Below, in pieces: positions 41,073-52,155 of a stretch of 52,155 nt of DNA. The translations under genes were made by a program, and so were the position numbers. The stretch spans positions 1 through 52,155 of the forward strand of contig JAQXQE010000004.1 in assembly GCA_029101005.1 (NCBI GenBank), given 5' to 3'. How positions within the stretch are numbered: the first letter of the stretch is position 1; the number at the start of each line of letters is the position of its first letter. Source of the DNA: Bacillota bacterium (lineage in GTDB: Bacteria > Bacillota > Clostridia > Peptostreptococcales > Anaerovoracaceae). The notes below the pieces were generated by a model. The model had not been told where the DNA came from and searched no databases. It saw only the letters and a program-made list of their open reading frames with translations.

Positions 41073-44000
41073 ATGCCAAAACCAATTCAACTGGGTAGGA
41101 AACAGCGTATGACTTACTCAAAGATTAATGAAGTTTGCGAGATGCCAAACCTCATTGATATCCAGACTCAGTCATACAAGTGGTTCATCGAAGAGGGCCT
41201 CGGCGAAGTACTCGAGGACGTTTCACCTATCCGAGACACTACAGACACACTTAGTCTTGAGTTCGCAGATTTCTCTTTCTCAAATGAGCCAAAGTATGAC
41301 CAGGAAGAGTGTAAGGAGAGAGATGCAACCTATGCTACTGCTCTTACAGTAAAGGTTAGACTCATCAACAGAGAGACTGGCGAGATCAAGGAGCAGAACG
41401 TATTCATGGGAGACTTCCCTCTTATGACAGAGAAGGGAACTTTTATCTACAACGGTGCTGAGAGAGCTATCGTTACACAGCTCGTAAGATCACCAGGACC
41501 TTACTTTGATGTGGAAGTAGATAAGTCAAACCAGAATCTTTACTCATCACAGATCATCCCTAACAGAGGAGCATGGCTCGAGTACGAGACAGACTCACAG
41601 GGCGTAATCTATGTTAGAGTTGACAGAACAAGAAAGCAGCCTATCACTTCATTCCTCAGAGCGCTCGACATGGTATGCGGAGATGAGTACTCACTCAGCT
41701 CTAACGAGGACATTCTCAAGCTCTTTGGAGACGAGGATAGACTTTACAGAACACTCGAGAAGGATAGCACCAAGAACGGTGAGGACGGACTTAAGGACCT
41801 CTACAAGAGACTCAGACCTGGAGATCCTCCAACAACTGAGAACGCAAGATCAATGCTTTCGGCACTGCTCTTCGACCCAAGAAGATATGACCTCGCTAAG
41901 GTTGGTAGATTCAAATATAACGGCAAGCTCGGTATCGGTAACAGACTTATCGACACAATCGTTGCTGAGGACGTAATTGATCCTAACACTGGAGAGATCC
42001 TCGTTGAGAAGGATCAGAAGGTAAGCAGGGAGATGGCTAATGTCATCGAGGATGCTGGTGTTGTATCAGTACTCTGCTACAGCAAGGTTTCTGGAGATGA
42101 GAGCATCACAAAGGTTATCGGTAACAACTTCGTTGACCCAAGCAAGTACGTAGACATCGACCTGACACCTTACAAGCTGTCAGAGAAGGTTTTCTACCCA
42201 GTACTCATGGACATCATCGAGAAGGCCGGCGGAGACGAGGATCAGCTGAGACTCGGAATCGCAACAAGAAAGAAGGAGCTTTCCCCTAAGAATATCATCA
42301 TCGAGGATATCATCGCTTCAGTCAGCTACCTCCTGAACCTCGGTCACGGACTCGGCGAGACTGACGATATCGACCACCTCGGTAACAGAAGACTTAAGAC
42401 AGTAGGAGAGCTGCTGCAGAACCAGTGCAGAATTGGTTTTGCTAGAATGGAGAGAACTATCAGAGAGAGAATGACTACTGAGAACTCAACTCCACAGCAG
42501 CTTATCAACATCAGACCTGTAACTGCTGCAGTTAAGGAGTTCTTCGGAAGTTCACAGCTGTCACAGTTCATGGATCAGAACAACCCTCTTGCTGAGCTTA
42601 CACATAAGAGAAGACTTTCTGCACTCGGACCTGGAGGACTTTCTAGAGAGAGAGCCGGATTCGAGGTTAGAGATGTACACTACTCACACTACGGAAGAAT
42701 GTGTCCTATCGAGACACCGGAAGGTCCTAACATTGGACTTATCGGTTCCCTCACAACATACGGAATCATCAATGAGTACGGATTCATTGAGACTCCATAC
42801 CAGGTTGTTGAGAACGGCGCAGTAACAGGTGAGGTTAGATATCTCTCAGCTGCTGAGGAGGATCTGATGATCGTTGCACAGGCTAACGAGCCGCTCGACG
42901 AGAACGGATGCTTCATCAACAACAAGGTAGCTGTAAGAGGAGTTCGCGGTGAGATTACAATGGTACCTAAGACAGACGTTCACTACATGGACGTTTCTCC
43001 TAAGCAGGTAGTATCAGTAGCGACAGCTATGATTCCGTTCCTCGAGAACGATGACGCGAACCGTGCTCTGATGGGATCAAACATGCAGAGACAGGCAGTT
43101 CCTCTTCTCGTAACAGAGGCTCCGTACGTAGGAACAGGTATCGAGTACAAGGCAGCTTGTGACTCAGGTGCTGTAGTTCTTGCTAAGGCAGCTGGTACTG
43201 TTGAGTATGTTGATGCTACAACAGTTAAGATCAAGAGAGACGACAACGGCGAGCTTGACACATACAAGATGCTCAAGTTCAAGCGTTCAAACCAGGGTAC
43301 ATGCATCAACCAGAGACCTATCGTTGCTTACGGTGAGCACATCGAGGCTGGCGAGGTTGTAGCTGATGGTCCATCAACAAGCCTTGGAGAGATCTCACTT
43401 GGTAAGAACCTCCTCGTTGGATTCATGACATGGGAGGGATACAACTACGAGGATGCTATCATCCTTAACGAGAGACTCCTCATGGACGACGTTCTCACAT
43501 CACTCCACATCGAGAAGCACGAGTGCGAGGCTAGAGACACTAAGCTCGGACCGGAGGAGATCACAAGAGATATTCCAAACCTCAGCGATTCAGCTCTCAA
43601 GGAGCTCGATGAGGAGGGTATCATCAGAGTCGGTGCTGAGGTTAAGTCAACAGACATCCTCGTTGGTAAGCTGACTCCAAAGAGCGAGACAGATCTCACT
43701 CCTGAGGCAAGAATGCTCAGAGCTATCTTCGGCGAGAAGTCAAAGGAAGTAAGAGATACATCACTCAGACTCCCACACGGAGAAGAGGGAATTGTTATCG
43801 ACGTAAGAGTCTTTGACAGAAGCAACAGCACAGAGCTCCCACCAGGAGTTAATAAGATTGTACGTGTATACGTAGCAACAAAGAGAAAGATCAACGTCGG
43901 CGATAAGATGGCCGGACGTCACGGTAACAAGGGTGTCATCTCAAGAATCCTTCCTGAGGAGGATATGCCATTCAGAGAAGATGGTGAGTGCCTGCAGGTA

Positions 44001-44780
44001 ATGCTGAACCCTCTGGGAGTTCCTTCACGTATGAACGTTGGACAGGTCCTCGAGGTTCATCTGGGTCTCGCCGCTAAAACAAAGGGATGGTATATCGCTA
44101 CTCCAGTATTCGACGGCGCAAGAGAGCAGGACGTTGTTGAGCTTCTCGAGGACTGCGGATACTCAAAGACTGGTAAGCTGAGACTCAGAGACGGTAGAAC
44201 AGGAGAGTACTTTGACAATCCTGTAACTGTTGGATACATGTACATGCTCAAGCTCCACCACCTTGTAGATGATAAGATTCACGCAAGATCAACCGGTCCA
44301 TACTCACTCGTAACTCAGCAGCCTCTTGGAGGTAAGGCTCAGTTCGGTGGTCAGAGATTCGGAGAGATGGAGGTATGGGCACTCGAGGCTTACGGTGCTG
44401 CATACACACTGCAGGAGATCCTGACAGTTAAGTCTGATGATATCATCGGAAGAACAAAGACTTATGAGTCAATCATCAATGGAATTAATATCCCAGAGCC
44501 GGGTATTCCTGAGTCATTCAAGGTACTCATCAAGGAGCTCCAGGCACTGGCACTCGATATCAAGACTATGTCAGCTGACGATCAGGAGATCAGAATCAGA
44601 GATACTTCAGAGTATGATGGAGCTCTGACTACTGACAGAATGATTAGTGAGAATGACAGAAGACACGATAGAGAGCGTGAGAGAGCAGAGTACGATGCAA
44701 TCTCAGTAGCAGACGTTGACGTTGAAGACCTGAATATTCTCGGTTCTATCGAAGGAATCGGAATTGATTCAGAGAACTAA
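41073..44780 (+). CDS. rpoB: DNA-directed RNA polymerase subunit beta
   Basis: This 1235-residue beta subunit carries the rifampicin pocket [20 protein letters not shown], then [12 protein letters not shown], with the usual sensitive-type residues (Asp, His and Ser). The [10 protein letters not shown] catalytic region and the C-terminal clamp [20 protein letters not shown] are also present. The ATG at 41073 has AAGGAG upstream; the longer ORF start at 41007 lies in the promoter-like stretch. It continues into rpoC after a 20-nt gap. Confidence 0.98.
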   Translation: MPKPIQLGRKQRMTYSKINEVCEMPNLIDIQTQSYKWFIEEGLGEVLEDVSPIRDTTDTLSLEFADFSFSNEPKYDQEECKERDATYATALTVKVRLINRETGEIKEQNVFMGDFPLMTEKGTFIYNGAERAIVTQLVRSPGPYFDVEVDKSNQNLYSSQIIPNRGAWLEYETDSQGVIYVRVDRTRKQPITSFLRALDMVCGDEYSLSSNEDILKLFGDEDRLYRTLEKDSTKNGEDGLKDLYKRLRPGDPPTTENARSMLSALLFDPRRYDLAKVGRFKYNGKLGIGNRLIDTIVAEDVIDPNTGEILVEKDQKVSREMANVIEDAGVVSVLCYSKVSGDESITKVIGNNFVDPSKYVDIDLTPYKLSEKVFYPVLMDIIEKAGGDEDQLRLGIATRKKELSPKNIIIEDIIASVSYLLNLGHGLGETDDIDHLGNRRLKTVGELLQNQCRIGFARMERTIRERMTTENSTPQQLINIRPVTAAVKEFFGSSQLSQFMDQNNPLAELTHKRRLSALGPGGLSRERAGFEVRDVHYSHYGRMCPIETPEGPNIGLIGSLTTYGIINEYGFIETPYQVVENGAVTGEVRYLSAAEEDLMIVAQANEPLDENGCFINNKVAVRGVRGEITMVPKTDVHYMDVSPKQVVSVATAMIPFLENDDANRALMGSNMQRQAVPLLVTEAPYVGTGIEYKAACDSGAVVLAKAAGTVEYVDATTVKIKRDDNGELDTYKMLKFKRSNQGTCINQRPIVAYGEHIEAGEVVADGPSTSLGEISLGKNLLVGFMTWEGYNYEDAIILNERLLMDDVLTSLHIEKHECEARDTKLGPEEITRDIPNLSDSALKELDEEGIIRVGAEVKSTDILVGKLTPKSETDLTPEARMLRAIFGEKSKEVRDTSLRLPHGEEGIVIDVRVFDRSNSTELPPGVNKIVRVYVATKRKINVGDKMAGRHGNKGVISRILPEEDMPFREDGECLQVMLNPLGVPSRMNVGQVLEVHLGLAAKTKGWYIATPVFDGAREQDVVELLEDCGYSKTGKLRLRDGRTGEYFDNPVTVGYMYMLKLHHLVDDKIHARSTGPYSLVTQQPLGGKAQFGGQRFGEMEVWALEAYGAAYTLQEILTVKSDDIIGRTKTYESIINGINIPEPGIPESFKVLIKELQALALDIKTMSADDQEIRIRDTSEYDGALTTDRMISENDRRHDRERERAEYDAISVADVDVEDLNILGSIEGIGIDSEN

Positions 44781-44800
44781 TATGAAGGGAGGACATAAGA

Positions 44801-47800
44801 ATGGATAACATTAGCAATCAGGACTTAAGAAATATCGAATCCCTTCAGATTAGACTTGCTTCAACAGAGGCAATGCTCGAGTGGTCACACGGTGAGGTAA
44901 CAAAGCCAGAGACTATCAACTACAGATCCCTGAAGCCAGAGTACGATGGACTCTTCTGTGAGAGAATCTTCGGACCTACAAAGGACTGGGTTTGCGGATG
45001 CGGTAAGTACAACAAGATCAGATATAAGGGTCTCGTTTGCCCATACTGTGGAGTTGAGGTAACAAAGGCTAAGGTAAGAAGAGAGAGAATGGGTCACATT
45101 CAGCTCGTTTCTCCTGTATCACACATCTGGTACTTCAAGGGAATCCCTTCAAGAATCGGTCTGATCCTTGATATGACTCCTAAGAACCTGGAGAAGATTC
45201 TCTACTTCGCTTCTTACGTAGTACTCGATCCAGGTGAGACACCATTCGAGTACAAGCAGGTTCTCGAAGAGGATGAGTACAATCAGGCTCGCGAGATCTA
45301 CGGCAAGACTTTCGAGGCAGGCATGGGTGCTGAGGCAATCAAGAGACTCCTTCAGGACATCGACGTTGAGGAGATGTCAGTTACACTGAGAGAGCAGCTC
45401 AAGTCAGCTTCAGGACAGAAGAAGGCTAGACTCGTTAAGATTCTTGAGGTAGTAGAGGCATTCAGAATCTCAGGTAACAAGCCTGAGTGGATGATCCTGG
45501 ACGTTATTCCAGTAATTCCACCAGATCTGAGACCAATGGTACAGCTCGATGGAGGAAGATTCGCAACATCTGACCTTAACGACCTGTACAGAAGAGTAAT
45601 TAACAGAAACAACAGACTTAGAAAGCTTTTCGAGCTCGGCGCTCCTGATATCATTATCAGAAACGAGAAGAGAATGCTGCAGGAGGCTGTTGATGCACTT
45701 ATTGATAACGGCAGAAGAGGCAGACCTGTTACAGGTGCTGCTGGCAGAAAGCTCAAGTCACTTTCTGACATGCTCAAGGGTAAGCAGGGAAGATTCCGTC
45801 AGAACCTGCTCGGAAAGAGAGTTGACTTCTCAGGCCGTTCAGTAATCGTAGTAGGACCAGAGCTGAAGTTCTATCAGTGCGGACTTCCTAAGACAATGGC
45901 TCTTGAGCTGTTCAAGCCTTTCATCATGCAGAAGCTTGTTAAGGATGAGATCGCTTACAACACTAAGAAGGCAAGAACTATGGTCGAGAAAGGAGAGCCA
46001 GAGGTATGGGATGTTCTCGATTATGTAATCAAGGATCATCCAGTACTGCTGAACCGTGCTCCGACCCTGCACAGACTTGGAATCCAGGCATTCGAGCCTG
46101 TACTTGTAGAGGGTAAGGCTATCAAGCTGCACCCACTCGTATGTACAGCGTTCAACGCCGACTTCGACGGAGACCAGATGGCCGTTCACGTACCACTGTC
46201 CGTTGAGGCTCAGGCAGAGGCAAGATTCCTTATGCTTTCAGTTAACAACATCCTTGCTCCTAAGGATGGATCACCTATCACAACACCAACACAGGATATG
46301 ATCCTCGGATCATATTACCTGACACATCCTGGTCTTGTATCAAAGGTAGACGAGAACGGTAAGACTGTTACTGAGATCGACTACTTCTCAGATGAGGAGA
46401 AGGCTAAGGATCAGGCAGCAAGAGGCTTCACAAGAGTTCCTGAGGTTGGAGATGGTAAGTGCTTCGCAGATATGGATGAGATGATGATGGCTTATCAGGC
46501 TGGCGTTGTTGCAATCCACGCGAAGGTCAAGGTAAGAAAGACTAACGGCGAAGGTGACAAGGGTCAGCTCGTAGAGTCGACCGTAGGTCGTTTTATCTTC
46601 AACAGCGGTCTTCCACAGGATATGGGCTTCGTAGACAGAACTGTTGACCCATACTCACTCGAGGTTGACTTCCTCTGCGACAAGAAGGCACTCGGAAGAA
46701 TCATCGACAAGTGCTTCAAGAAACACGGCAACACAGATACAGTTCTTATGCTCGACTATGTAAAGAGCATGGGTTACCACTACTCAACTGTAGCTGCCAT
46801 CACAATCTCAATCTCAGACATGGAGATTCCAGAGGAGAAGGGTGCAATCGTTGCTGCTGCTGAGGCAGAGGTTGATAAGTACGAGGCTGCTTACAGACGT
46901 GGTCTGATGAGCGACAAGGAGAGATACAACGCAACAATCAAGAAGTGGAAAGAGACAACAGACAAGGTTGCTGACGCTCTGATGGGAACACTCGGCACAA
47001 TGAACAACCTGTTCATCATGGCGAACTCAGGAGCTAGAGGTAACAGATCTCAGATCAGCCAGGTAGGAGGAATGAGAGGTCTGATGGCCAACGCTACAGG
47101 ACACACTGTAGAGATTCCTATCAAGGCTAACTTCCGTGAGGGTCTGTCAATTCTGGAGTACTTCATCTCATCAAACGGAGCTCGTAAGGGACTTGCCGAT
47201 ACAGCGCTGAGAACAGCCGACTCAGGATACCTGACAAGAAGACTTGTTGATATTTCACACAGTGTAATCATCAACGAGGACGATTGCGGATCAGATGAGG
47301 GCGTAGTAGTAAGCGCATTCATGGACGGTAAGGAAGAGATTGAGAAGCTCCACGAGAGAATCGCTGGACGTTTCGTAACAGAGGACGTTATCCACCCAGA
47401 GACAGGTGAGGTAATGGTTGCTGCTGGCGAGTACATCGAGGACGATATGGCCGTTGCAATAGAGAAGGCTGGCGTAACAGAGGTTACTGTAAGATCAGTA
47501 ATGACATGTAGATGCAAGCAGGGTGTATGTGCTAAGTGCTACGGTAAAAACCTTGCTACAGGCAGACTTGTCCTCCCAGGCGAGGCTGTTGGTATCATCG
47601 CTGCTCAGTCAATCGGAGAGCCGGGTACTCAGCTGACAATGAGAACATTCCATACTGGAGGAGTTGCCGGAAGCGATATCACTCAGGGTCTTCCAAGAGT
47701 AGAGGAGCTGTTCGAGGCACGTAAGCCTAAGGGTCTTGCAGAAATCTGCGAGGAGGATGGTGAGGTAATCGCTATCGAGCCAAGAGAGGATAACAAGACT

Positions 47801-48604
47801 GACGTAGTAATCCGTGGCGAGAGCGGCGACCTTACGTACATCATCCCATTCGGTGCTAGAATCAATGTTCAGATCGGACAGAAGATTGAGGCTGGAGATG
47901 GAATCACTAAGGGACCTCTTGATCCACATGACATCATGAGACTCAAGGGTGTTGATGGTGTATATGAGTACCTCGTTAAGGAAGTACAGAGAGTATATAA
48001 GACACAGGGTGTAGATATTAACGATAAGCACATCGAGGTTATCGTTAGCCAGATGCTCTCAAAGTACAGACTCGAGGAGGCTGGAGATACAACACTTCTT
48101 CCAGGCGGACAGTACTCAAAGTTCGAGATTGAGGAAGCAAACGCTGCAGCAATCGCTGCTGGCGGAGAGCCATGTACAGCAGAGAGACAGCTCCTTGGTA
48201 TCACTAAGGCTGCTCTTGCTACAACATCATTCCTCTCAGCTGCTTCATTCCAGGAGACAACAAGAGTTCTTACAGACGCATCTATCAAGGGTAAGACTGA
48301 TAGACTCGAGGGTCTCAAGGAGAACGTAATGATCGGTAAGCTCATCCCTGCTGGTACAGGAATGAAGATTTACAGAAACGTTGAAGTTGATTACGGCGAC
48401 AACGAGTGGCGCATGCAGGACATCAACGAGATCAGTGAGGACGAGACAGAGGCGTCAGCAGGCTTCAACGCAACAGCTGTTGAGGGATACGACGAGCCTC
48501 TTGAGACAGAGGTAGAGAGCGATGTTCTCGATGAAATCATCGATCTGCTCGATGCTTCAGCTGATATTGACGCTGCTTCAGAAGATGAGGTAGACGCTGA
48601 ATAA
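44801..48604 (+). CDS. rpoC: DNA-directed RNA polymerase subunit beta'
   Basis: This is a 1267-residue beta-prime subunit. The N-terminal zinc ribbon contains [20 protein letters not shown]. The catalytic Mg triad is in [14 protein letters not shown], and the trigger loop and bridge helix ([16 protein letters not shown]) follow. A second zinc site [13 protein letters not shown] is near the jaw. The C-terminal tail of about 60 residues is acidic. GGGAGGAC precedes the ATG. Confidence 0.98.
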   Translation: MDNISNQDLRNIESLQIRLASTEAMLEWSHGEVTKPETINYRSLKPEYDGLFCERIFGPTKDWVCGCGKYNKIRYKGLVCPYCGVEVTKAKVRRERMGHIQLVSPVSHIWYFKGIPSRIGLILDMTPKNLEKILYFASYVVLDPGETPFEYKQVLEEDEYNQAREIYGKTFEAGMGAEAIKRLLQDIDVEEMSVTLREQLKSASGQKKARLVKILEVVEAFRISGNKPEWMILDVIPVIPPDLRPMVQLDGGRFATSDLNDLYRRVINRNNRLRKLFELGAPDIIIRNEKRMLQEAVDALIDNGRRGRPVTGAAGRKLKSLSDMLKGKQGRFRQNLLGKRVDFSGRSVIVVGPELKFYQCGLPKTMALELFKPFIMQKLVKDEIAYNTKKARTMVEKGEPEVWDVLDYVIKDHPVLLNRAPTLHRLGIQAFEPVLVEGKAIKLHPLVCTAFNADFDGDQMAVHVPLSVEAQAEARFLMLSVNNILAPKDGSPITTPTQDMILGSYYLTHPGLVSKVDENGKTVTEIDYFSDEEKAKDQAARGFTRVPEVGDGKCFADMDEMMMAYQAGVVAIHAKVKVRKTNGEGDKGQLVESTVGRFIFNSGLPQDMGFVDRTVDPYSLEVDFLCDKKALGRIIDKCFKKHGNTDTVLMLDYVKSMGYHYSTVAAITISISDMEIPEEKGAIVAAAEAEVDKYEAAYRRGLMSDKERYNATIKKWKETTDKVADALMGTLGTMNNLFIMANSGARGNRSQISQVGGMRGLMANATGHTVEIPIKANFREGLSILEYFISSNGARKGLADTALRTADSGYLTRRLVDISHSVIINEDDCGSDEGVVVSAFMDGKEEIEKLHERIAGRFVTEDVIHPETGEVMVAAGEYIEDDMAVAIEKAGVTEVTVRSVMTCRCKQGVCAKCYGKNLATGRLVLPGEAVGIIAAQSIGEPGTQLTMRTFHTGGVAGSDITQGLPRVEELFEARKPKGLAEICEEDGEVIAIEPREDNKTDVVIRGESGDLTYIIPFGARINVQIGQKIEAGDGITKGPLDPHDIMRLKGVDGVYEYLVKEVQRVYKTQGVDINDKHIEVIVSQMLSKYRLEEAGDTTLLPGGQYSKFEIEEANAAAIAAGGEPCTAERQLLGITKAALATTSFLSAASFQETTRVLTDASIKGKTDRLEGLKENVMIGKLIPAGTGMKIYRNVEVDYGDNEWRMQDINEISEDETEASAGFNATAVEGYDEPLETEVESDVLDEIIDLLDASADIDAASEDEVDAE

Positions 48605-48653
48605 TATGCTCGCACTAAATGTGATAAAGCCTGAATTATAGGCAAATAGTATA

Positions 48654-48683
48654 TTGACAAGCAAAGCTTGCGAATGCTAAAAT
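48654..48683 (+). promoter_or_regulatory. Promoter of the rpsL-rpsG-fusA-tuf operon
   Basis: TTGACA (48654-48659) and TAAAAT (48678-48683) are 18 bp apart, with TGC giving an extended -10. This makes a strong promoter after rpoC. Confidence 0.8.
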
Positions 48684-48701
48684 TTATTAGTTCGAGACGA
48701 A

Positions 48702-48738
48702 CCGCAGACTGGACTAGTTCCAGCCTGCGGGTTTGCTT
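48702..48738 (+). promoter_or_regulatory. Leader hairpin before rpsL
   Basis: CCGCAG (48702-48707) with CTGCGG (48725-48730), plus CTGGA/TCCAG, form an 11-bp stem with one mismatch, followed by GTTTGCTTG. It lies just after the promoter and could be an attenuator. The T-run is weak. Confidence 0.5.
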
Positions 48739-48769
48739 GATAAAAAATATCGTAAGAAAGGAGAAACAA

Positions 48770-49186
48770 ATGCCTACAATTAACCAGTTAGTTCGTCAGG
48801 GTAGAACAAGCACTGTAAAGAAGTCAACTGCACCTGCACTCGGTAAGAACATGAACTCACTCAGAAAGACTCTTACTGATGTAAACTCACCTCAGAAGAG
48901 AGGCGTATGCGTAGCAGTTAAGACTGTAACACCTAAGAAGCCTAACTCAGCTCTTAGAAAGGTTGCAAGAGTACGTCTGACAAACGGTATGGAAGTTACA
49001 GCTTACATTCCTGGTATCGGCCACAACCTTCAGGAGCACTCAGTTGTTCTTGTAAGAGGTGGAAGAGTTAAGGACCTCCCTGGTGTAAGATATCACATCA
49101 TCAGAGGAACACTCGATGCTGCAGGAGTTGCAAACCGTAGCCAGGGCCGTTCAAAGTACGGTGCTAAGAGACCTAAGAAGAAGTAA
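48770..49186 (+). CDS. rpsL: 30S ribosomal protein S12
   Basis: This 138-residue S12 has the decoding-site motif [20 protein letters not shown] with the Lys at the streptomycin site, and [13 protein letters not shown] with the second conserved Lys. The start [12 protein letters not shown] follows AAAGGAG by 7 nt; the longer in-frame ORF begins near the -10 box. It heads the str operon. Confidence 0.98.
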   Translation: MPTINQLVRQGRTSTVKKSTAPALGKNMNSLRKTLTDVNSPQKRGVCVAVKTVTPKKPNSALRKVARVRLTNGMEVTAYIPGIGHNLQEHSVVLVRGGRVKDLPGVRYHIIRGTLDAAGVANRSQGRSKYGAKRPKKK

Positions 49187-49852
<666 letters not shown>

Positions 49853-49919
49853 TTTCGCTCGAATTATTTCAATGCAGAAGAGAATCGTTAAAGTGATTGC
49901 GAAGAAAGGATAAATCAGC

Positions 49920-51986
49920 ATGGCAAAAAGAGCTTTTTCACTCGAAAAAACAAGAAATATCGGTATCATGGCGCACATCGATGCGGGTAAGACCACTACT
50001 ACTGAGAGAATCCTGTTCTACACAGGAAGAACTCACAAGATTGGTGAGACTCACGAGGGTGCTGCTACAATGGACTGGATGGAGCAGGAGCAGGAGCGTG
50101 GTATCACAATCACATCTGCTGCTACAACAGCCCAGTGGAAGGATACAAGAATCAACATCATCGACACACCGGGCCACGTAGACTTTACTGTTGAGGTAGA
50201 GAGATCACTGCGTGTACTTGACGGTGCTGTAATGGTACTCTGCGCAAAGGGCGGAGTTGAGCCACAGTCAGAGACAGTATGGAGACAGGCTGAGAAGTAT
50301 AAGGTTCCAAGAATGATCTTCGTTAACAAGATGGATATCCTTGGTGCTAACTTCTTCCGTGTTGTTGACATGATTCACGACAGACTGAAGGCTAACGCTG
50401 TACCTGTACAGCTCCCAATCGGAGCTGAGAATGAGTTCGTTGGAATCATCGACCTCGTTAAGATGAAGGCTGAGATCTACAAGGATGACCTCGGTAAGGA
50501 GATTGAGGAGACAGATATTCCAGAGAACATGGCTGAGACTGCAGCAGCTTGGAGAGACAAGCTTGTTGAGTCTGTAGCAGAGTGCGACGAGGAACTCATG
50601 ATGAAGTACCTCGATGGCGAGGAACTCACAACAGAGGAAATCGTATCAACAATCAGAAAGCAGACAATCAAGGGCGAGATGTACCCAGTATTCTGCGGTT
50701 CCGCTTACAAGAACAAGGGCGTACAGCTCATGCTTGACGGAGTTGTAGACTACATGCCATCACCTCTTGACATCCCAGCTATCCAGGGTATCAACCCAGA
50801 TACAGAGGAGCAGGATGAGAGAAAGGCAAGCGATAAGGAACCATTCTCAGCTCTTGCATTCAAGATCATGGCTGACCCATATGTAGGAAAGCTTGCTTTC
50901 TTCAGAGTATACTCAGGAACACTGAACTCAGGTTCATATGTTCTTAACGCTACAAAGGGCAAGAAGGAGAGAATCGGAAGAATCCTCCAGATGCACGCTA
51001 ACCACAGAGACGAGATTGATCAGGTATTCTCAGGAGATATCGCTGCTGCTGTAGGTCTCAAGCAGACTACAACAGGAGATACACTCTGCGATGAGGATCA
51101 CCCAATCATCCTCGAGTCAATGGAGTTCCCAGAGCCAGTTATCGAAATCGCTATCGAGCCTAAGACTAAGATTGGTCAGGAGAAGATGGGTATGGCACTC
51201 GCTAAGCTCGCTGAGGAGGACCCAACATTCAGAACATACACAAACCCTGAGACAGGTCAGACAATCATCGCTGGTATGGGTGAGCTTCACCTCGAGATTA
51301 TTGTTGACAGACTTCTCAGAGAGTTCAAGGTTGAGGCTAACGTAGGTAAGCCACAGGTTTCTTACAAGGAGACAATTACTGCCGAGGTCGACGAGGACTA
51401 CAAGCACAAGAAGCAGTCCGGTGGATCAGGTCAGTATGGACATGTCAAGTTCAGACTCTACCCAAGAGAGGCTGGTTCAGGAACAGAGTTCAAGAACGCA
51501 ATCGTTGGTGGTGCTATTCCTAAGGAGTACATCCCTAAGATTGAGGAGGGTATGAACGAGGCAATGCAGTCTGGTCCAGTTGCTGGTTACCAGGTTGTAG
51601 ACGTTGGTATCGAGCTCTATGACGGATCATACCACGAGGTAGACTCATCAGAGATGGCATTCAAGATTGCAGCTTCAATGGGATTCAAGGAAGCTTGCAA
51701 GAAGGCAAAGCCAGTACTCCTCGAGCCTATCTTCAAGGTAGAGGTTACAGTTCCTGAGAACTACATGGGAGATATCATCGGAGACATCAGCTCAAGAAGA
51801 GGAAGAATCGAGGGTTCTGACATCAACAACGGAGCTGCTGTTGTAAGAGGATTCGTTCCACTGTCAGAGATGTTCGGATACGCAACAGATCTGCGTTCAA
51901 GAACACAGGGTCGTGGTGTATACGTAATGCAGTTCGACCACTTCGACAAGCTCCCAGAGAGCCTGACAGAGAAGATCGCAAAATAA
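49920..51986 (+). CDS. fusA: Elongation factor G
   Basis: This 688-residue canonical EF-G has G1 AHIDAGKTT, switch [13 protein letters not shown]3 DTPGHVDF with the catalytic His, G4 NKMD, and domain [19 protein letters not shown]. It serves as the comparison for the paralogue at 20119, which lacks the catalytic His. AAAGGA precedes the ATG. It lies 67 nt after rpsG in the str operon. Confidence 0.99.
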   Translation: MAKRAFSLEKTRNIGIMAHIDAGKTTTTERILFYTGRTHKIGETHEGAATMDWMEQEQERGITITSAATTAQWKDTRINIIDTPGHVDFTVEVERSLRVLDGAVMVLCAKGGVEPQSETVWRQAEKYKVPRMIFVNKMDILGANFFRVVDMIHDRLKANAVPVQLPIGAENEFVGIIDLVKMKAEIYKDDLGKEIEETDIPENMAETAAAWRDKLVESVAECDEELMMKYLDGEELTTEEIVSTIRKQTIKGEMYPVFCGSAYKNKGVQLMLDGVVDYMPSPLDIPAIQGINPDTEEQDERKASDKEPFSALAFKIMADPYVGKLAFFRVYSGTLNSGSYVLNATKGKKERIGRILQMHANHRDEIDQVFSGDIAAAVGLKQTTTGDTLCDEDHPIILESMEFPEPVIEIAIEPKTKIGQEKMGMALAKLAEEDPTFRTYTNPETGQTIIAGMGELHLEIIVDRLLREFKVEANVGKPQVSYKETITAEVDEDYKHKKQSGGSGQYGHVKFRLYPREAGSGTEFKNAIVGGAIPKEYIPKIEEGMNEAMQSGPVAGYQVVDVGIELYDGSYHEVDSSEMAFKIAASMGFKEACKKAKPVLLEPIFKVEVTVPENYMGDIIGDISSRRGRIEGSDINNGAAVVRGFVPLSEMFGYATDLRSRTQGRGVYVMQFDHFDKLPESLTEKIAK

Positions 51987-52030
51987 GTAAGATAAATCAA
52001 TTATAAGTTTAATCATTTAGGAGGAAACAA

Positions 52031-52155
52031 ATGGCTAAGCAGAAGTATGAGAGAACCAAGCCACATATTAACATTGGTACAATCGGACACGTTGACCATG
52101 GTAAGACAACTCTGACAGCTGCAATCACAAGCGTACTTCACGCAAAGTACGGTCT
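52031..52155 (+). CDS. tuf: Elongation factor Tu, 5' end (partial)
   Basis: The first 41 codons of EF-Tu are present, cut by the right edge: the start [20 protein letters not shown] is followed by the G1 motif [14 protein letters not shown] lies 6 nt before the ATG. It is the last gene of the str operon as usual. Confidence 0.97.
   Translation, partial: MAKQKYERTKPHINIGTIGHVDHGKTTLTAAITSVLHAKYG

Overview
The window looks like a low-to-mid GC Firmicute of the class Clostridia. The features suggest an anaerobic, amino-acid-fermenting, probably non-sporulating member such as the Mogibacterium/Anaerovoracaceae group. The reasons are an indolepyruvate:ferredoxin oxidoreductase operon with a butyrate-kinase-like gene, strong AGGAGG-type ribosome binding sites, AGA/CTC/TCA-rich codon use in highly expressed genes, a CarD-family gene, and the classic Firmicute order radA ... 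ispDF ... cysS-mrnC ... rlmB ... rpmG-secE-nusG-rplKAJL-rpoBC-rpsL-rpsG-fusA-tuf. The genus is an inference; no 16S sequence is present.

Layout. 1-654: 3' end of 23S rRNA, 5S rRNA and the rRNA operon terminator. 699-8632 (+): YgjP-like metallopeptidase, CPA2 antiporter, DUF445 protein, ABC ATPase plus FtsX permease, cyclophilin. 8781-14265 (+): aminotransferase, then iorA-iorB-tetR-buk-like, which together form a plausible route from aromatic or branched amino acids to acyl phosphates. 14360-17001 (-): acyl-CoA ligase and proC. 17124-22050 (+): rarA, asnS and a divergent EF-G paralogue. 22342-26380 (-): response regulator, histidine kinase, radA and a small membrane protein. 26600-37285 (+): carD, fused ispDF, proS, two half-size chromate-transporter proteins, cysS, mrnC, thyA, folA, rlmB, a lipoprotein and a class III aminotransferase. 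37482-52155 (+): rpmG through the start of tuf, the transcription/translation core, with an L10 leader and several hairpin leaders.

How it works together. The right half is the conserved growth core. The left half carries envelope/transport functions and an energy module: transaminase, 2-oxoacid:ferredoxin oxidoreductase and an acyl-phosphate-to-ATP kinase, with an embedded TetR regulator. The two aminotransferases and the EF-G paralogue share the codon bias of the ribosomal genes, so they are probably highly expressed.

I see no mobile element, CRISPR array, phage, tRNA gene or defence island. No gene set here is clearly a wholly new system. The best leads are the EF-G paralogue with Leu in place of the catalytic His, the face-to-face proC/rarA promoters sharing one 14-bp palindrome, thyA-folA sitting where many Clostridia carry thyX, a ThyA that seems to lack the Arg21-equivalent, sigH missing from its usual place, and the ior-tetR-buk operon with its operator-like repeat.
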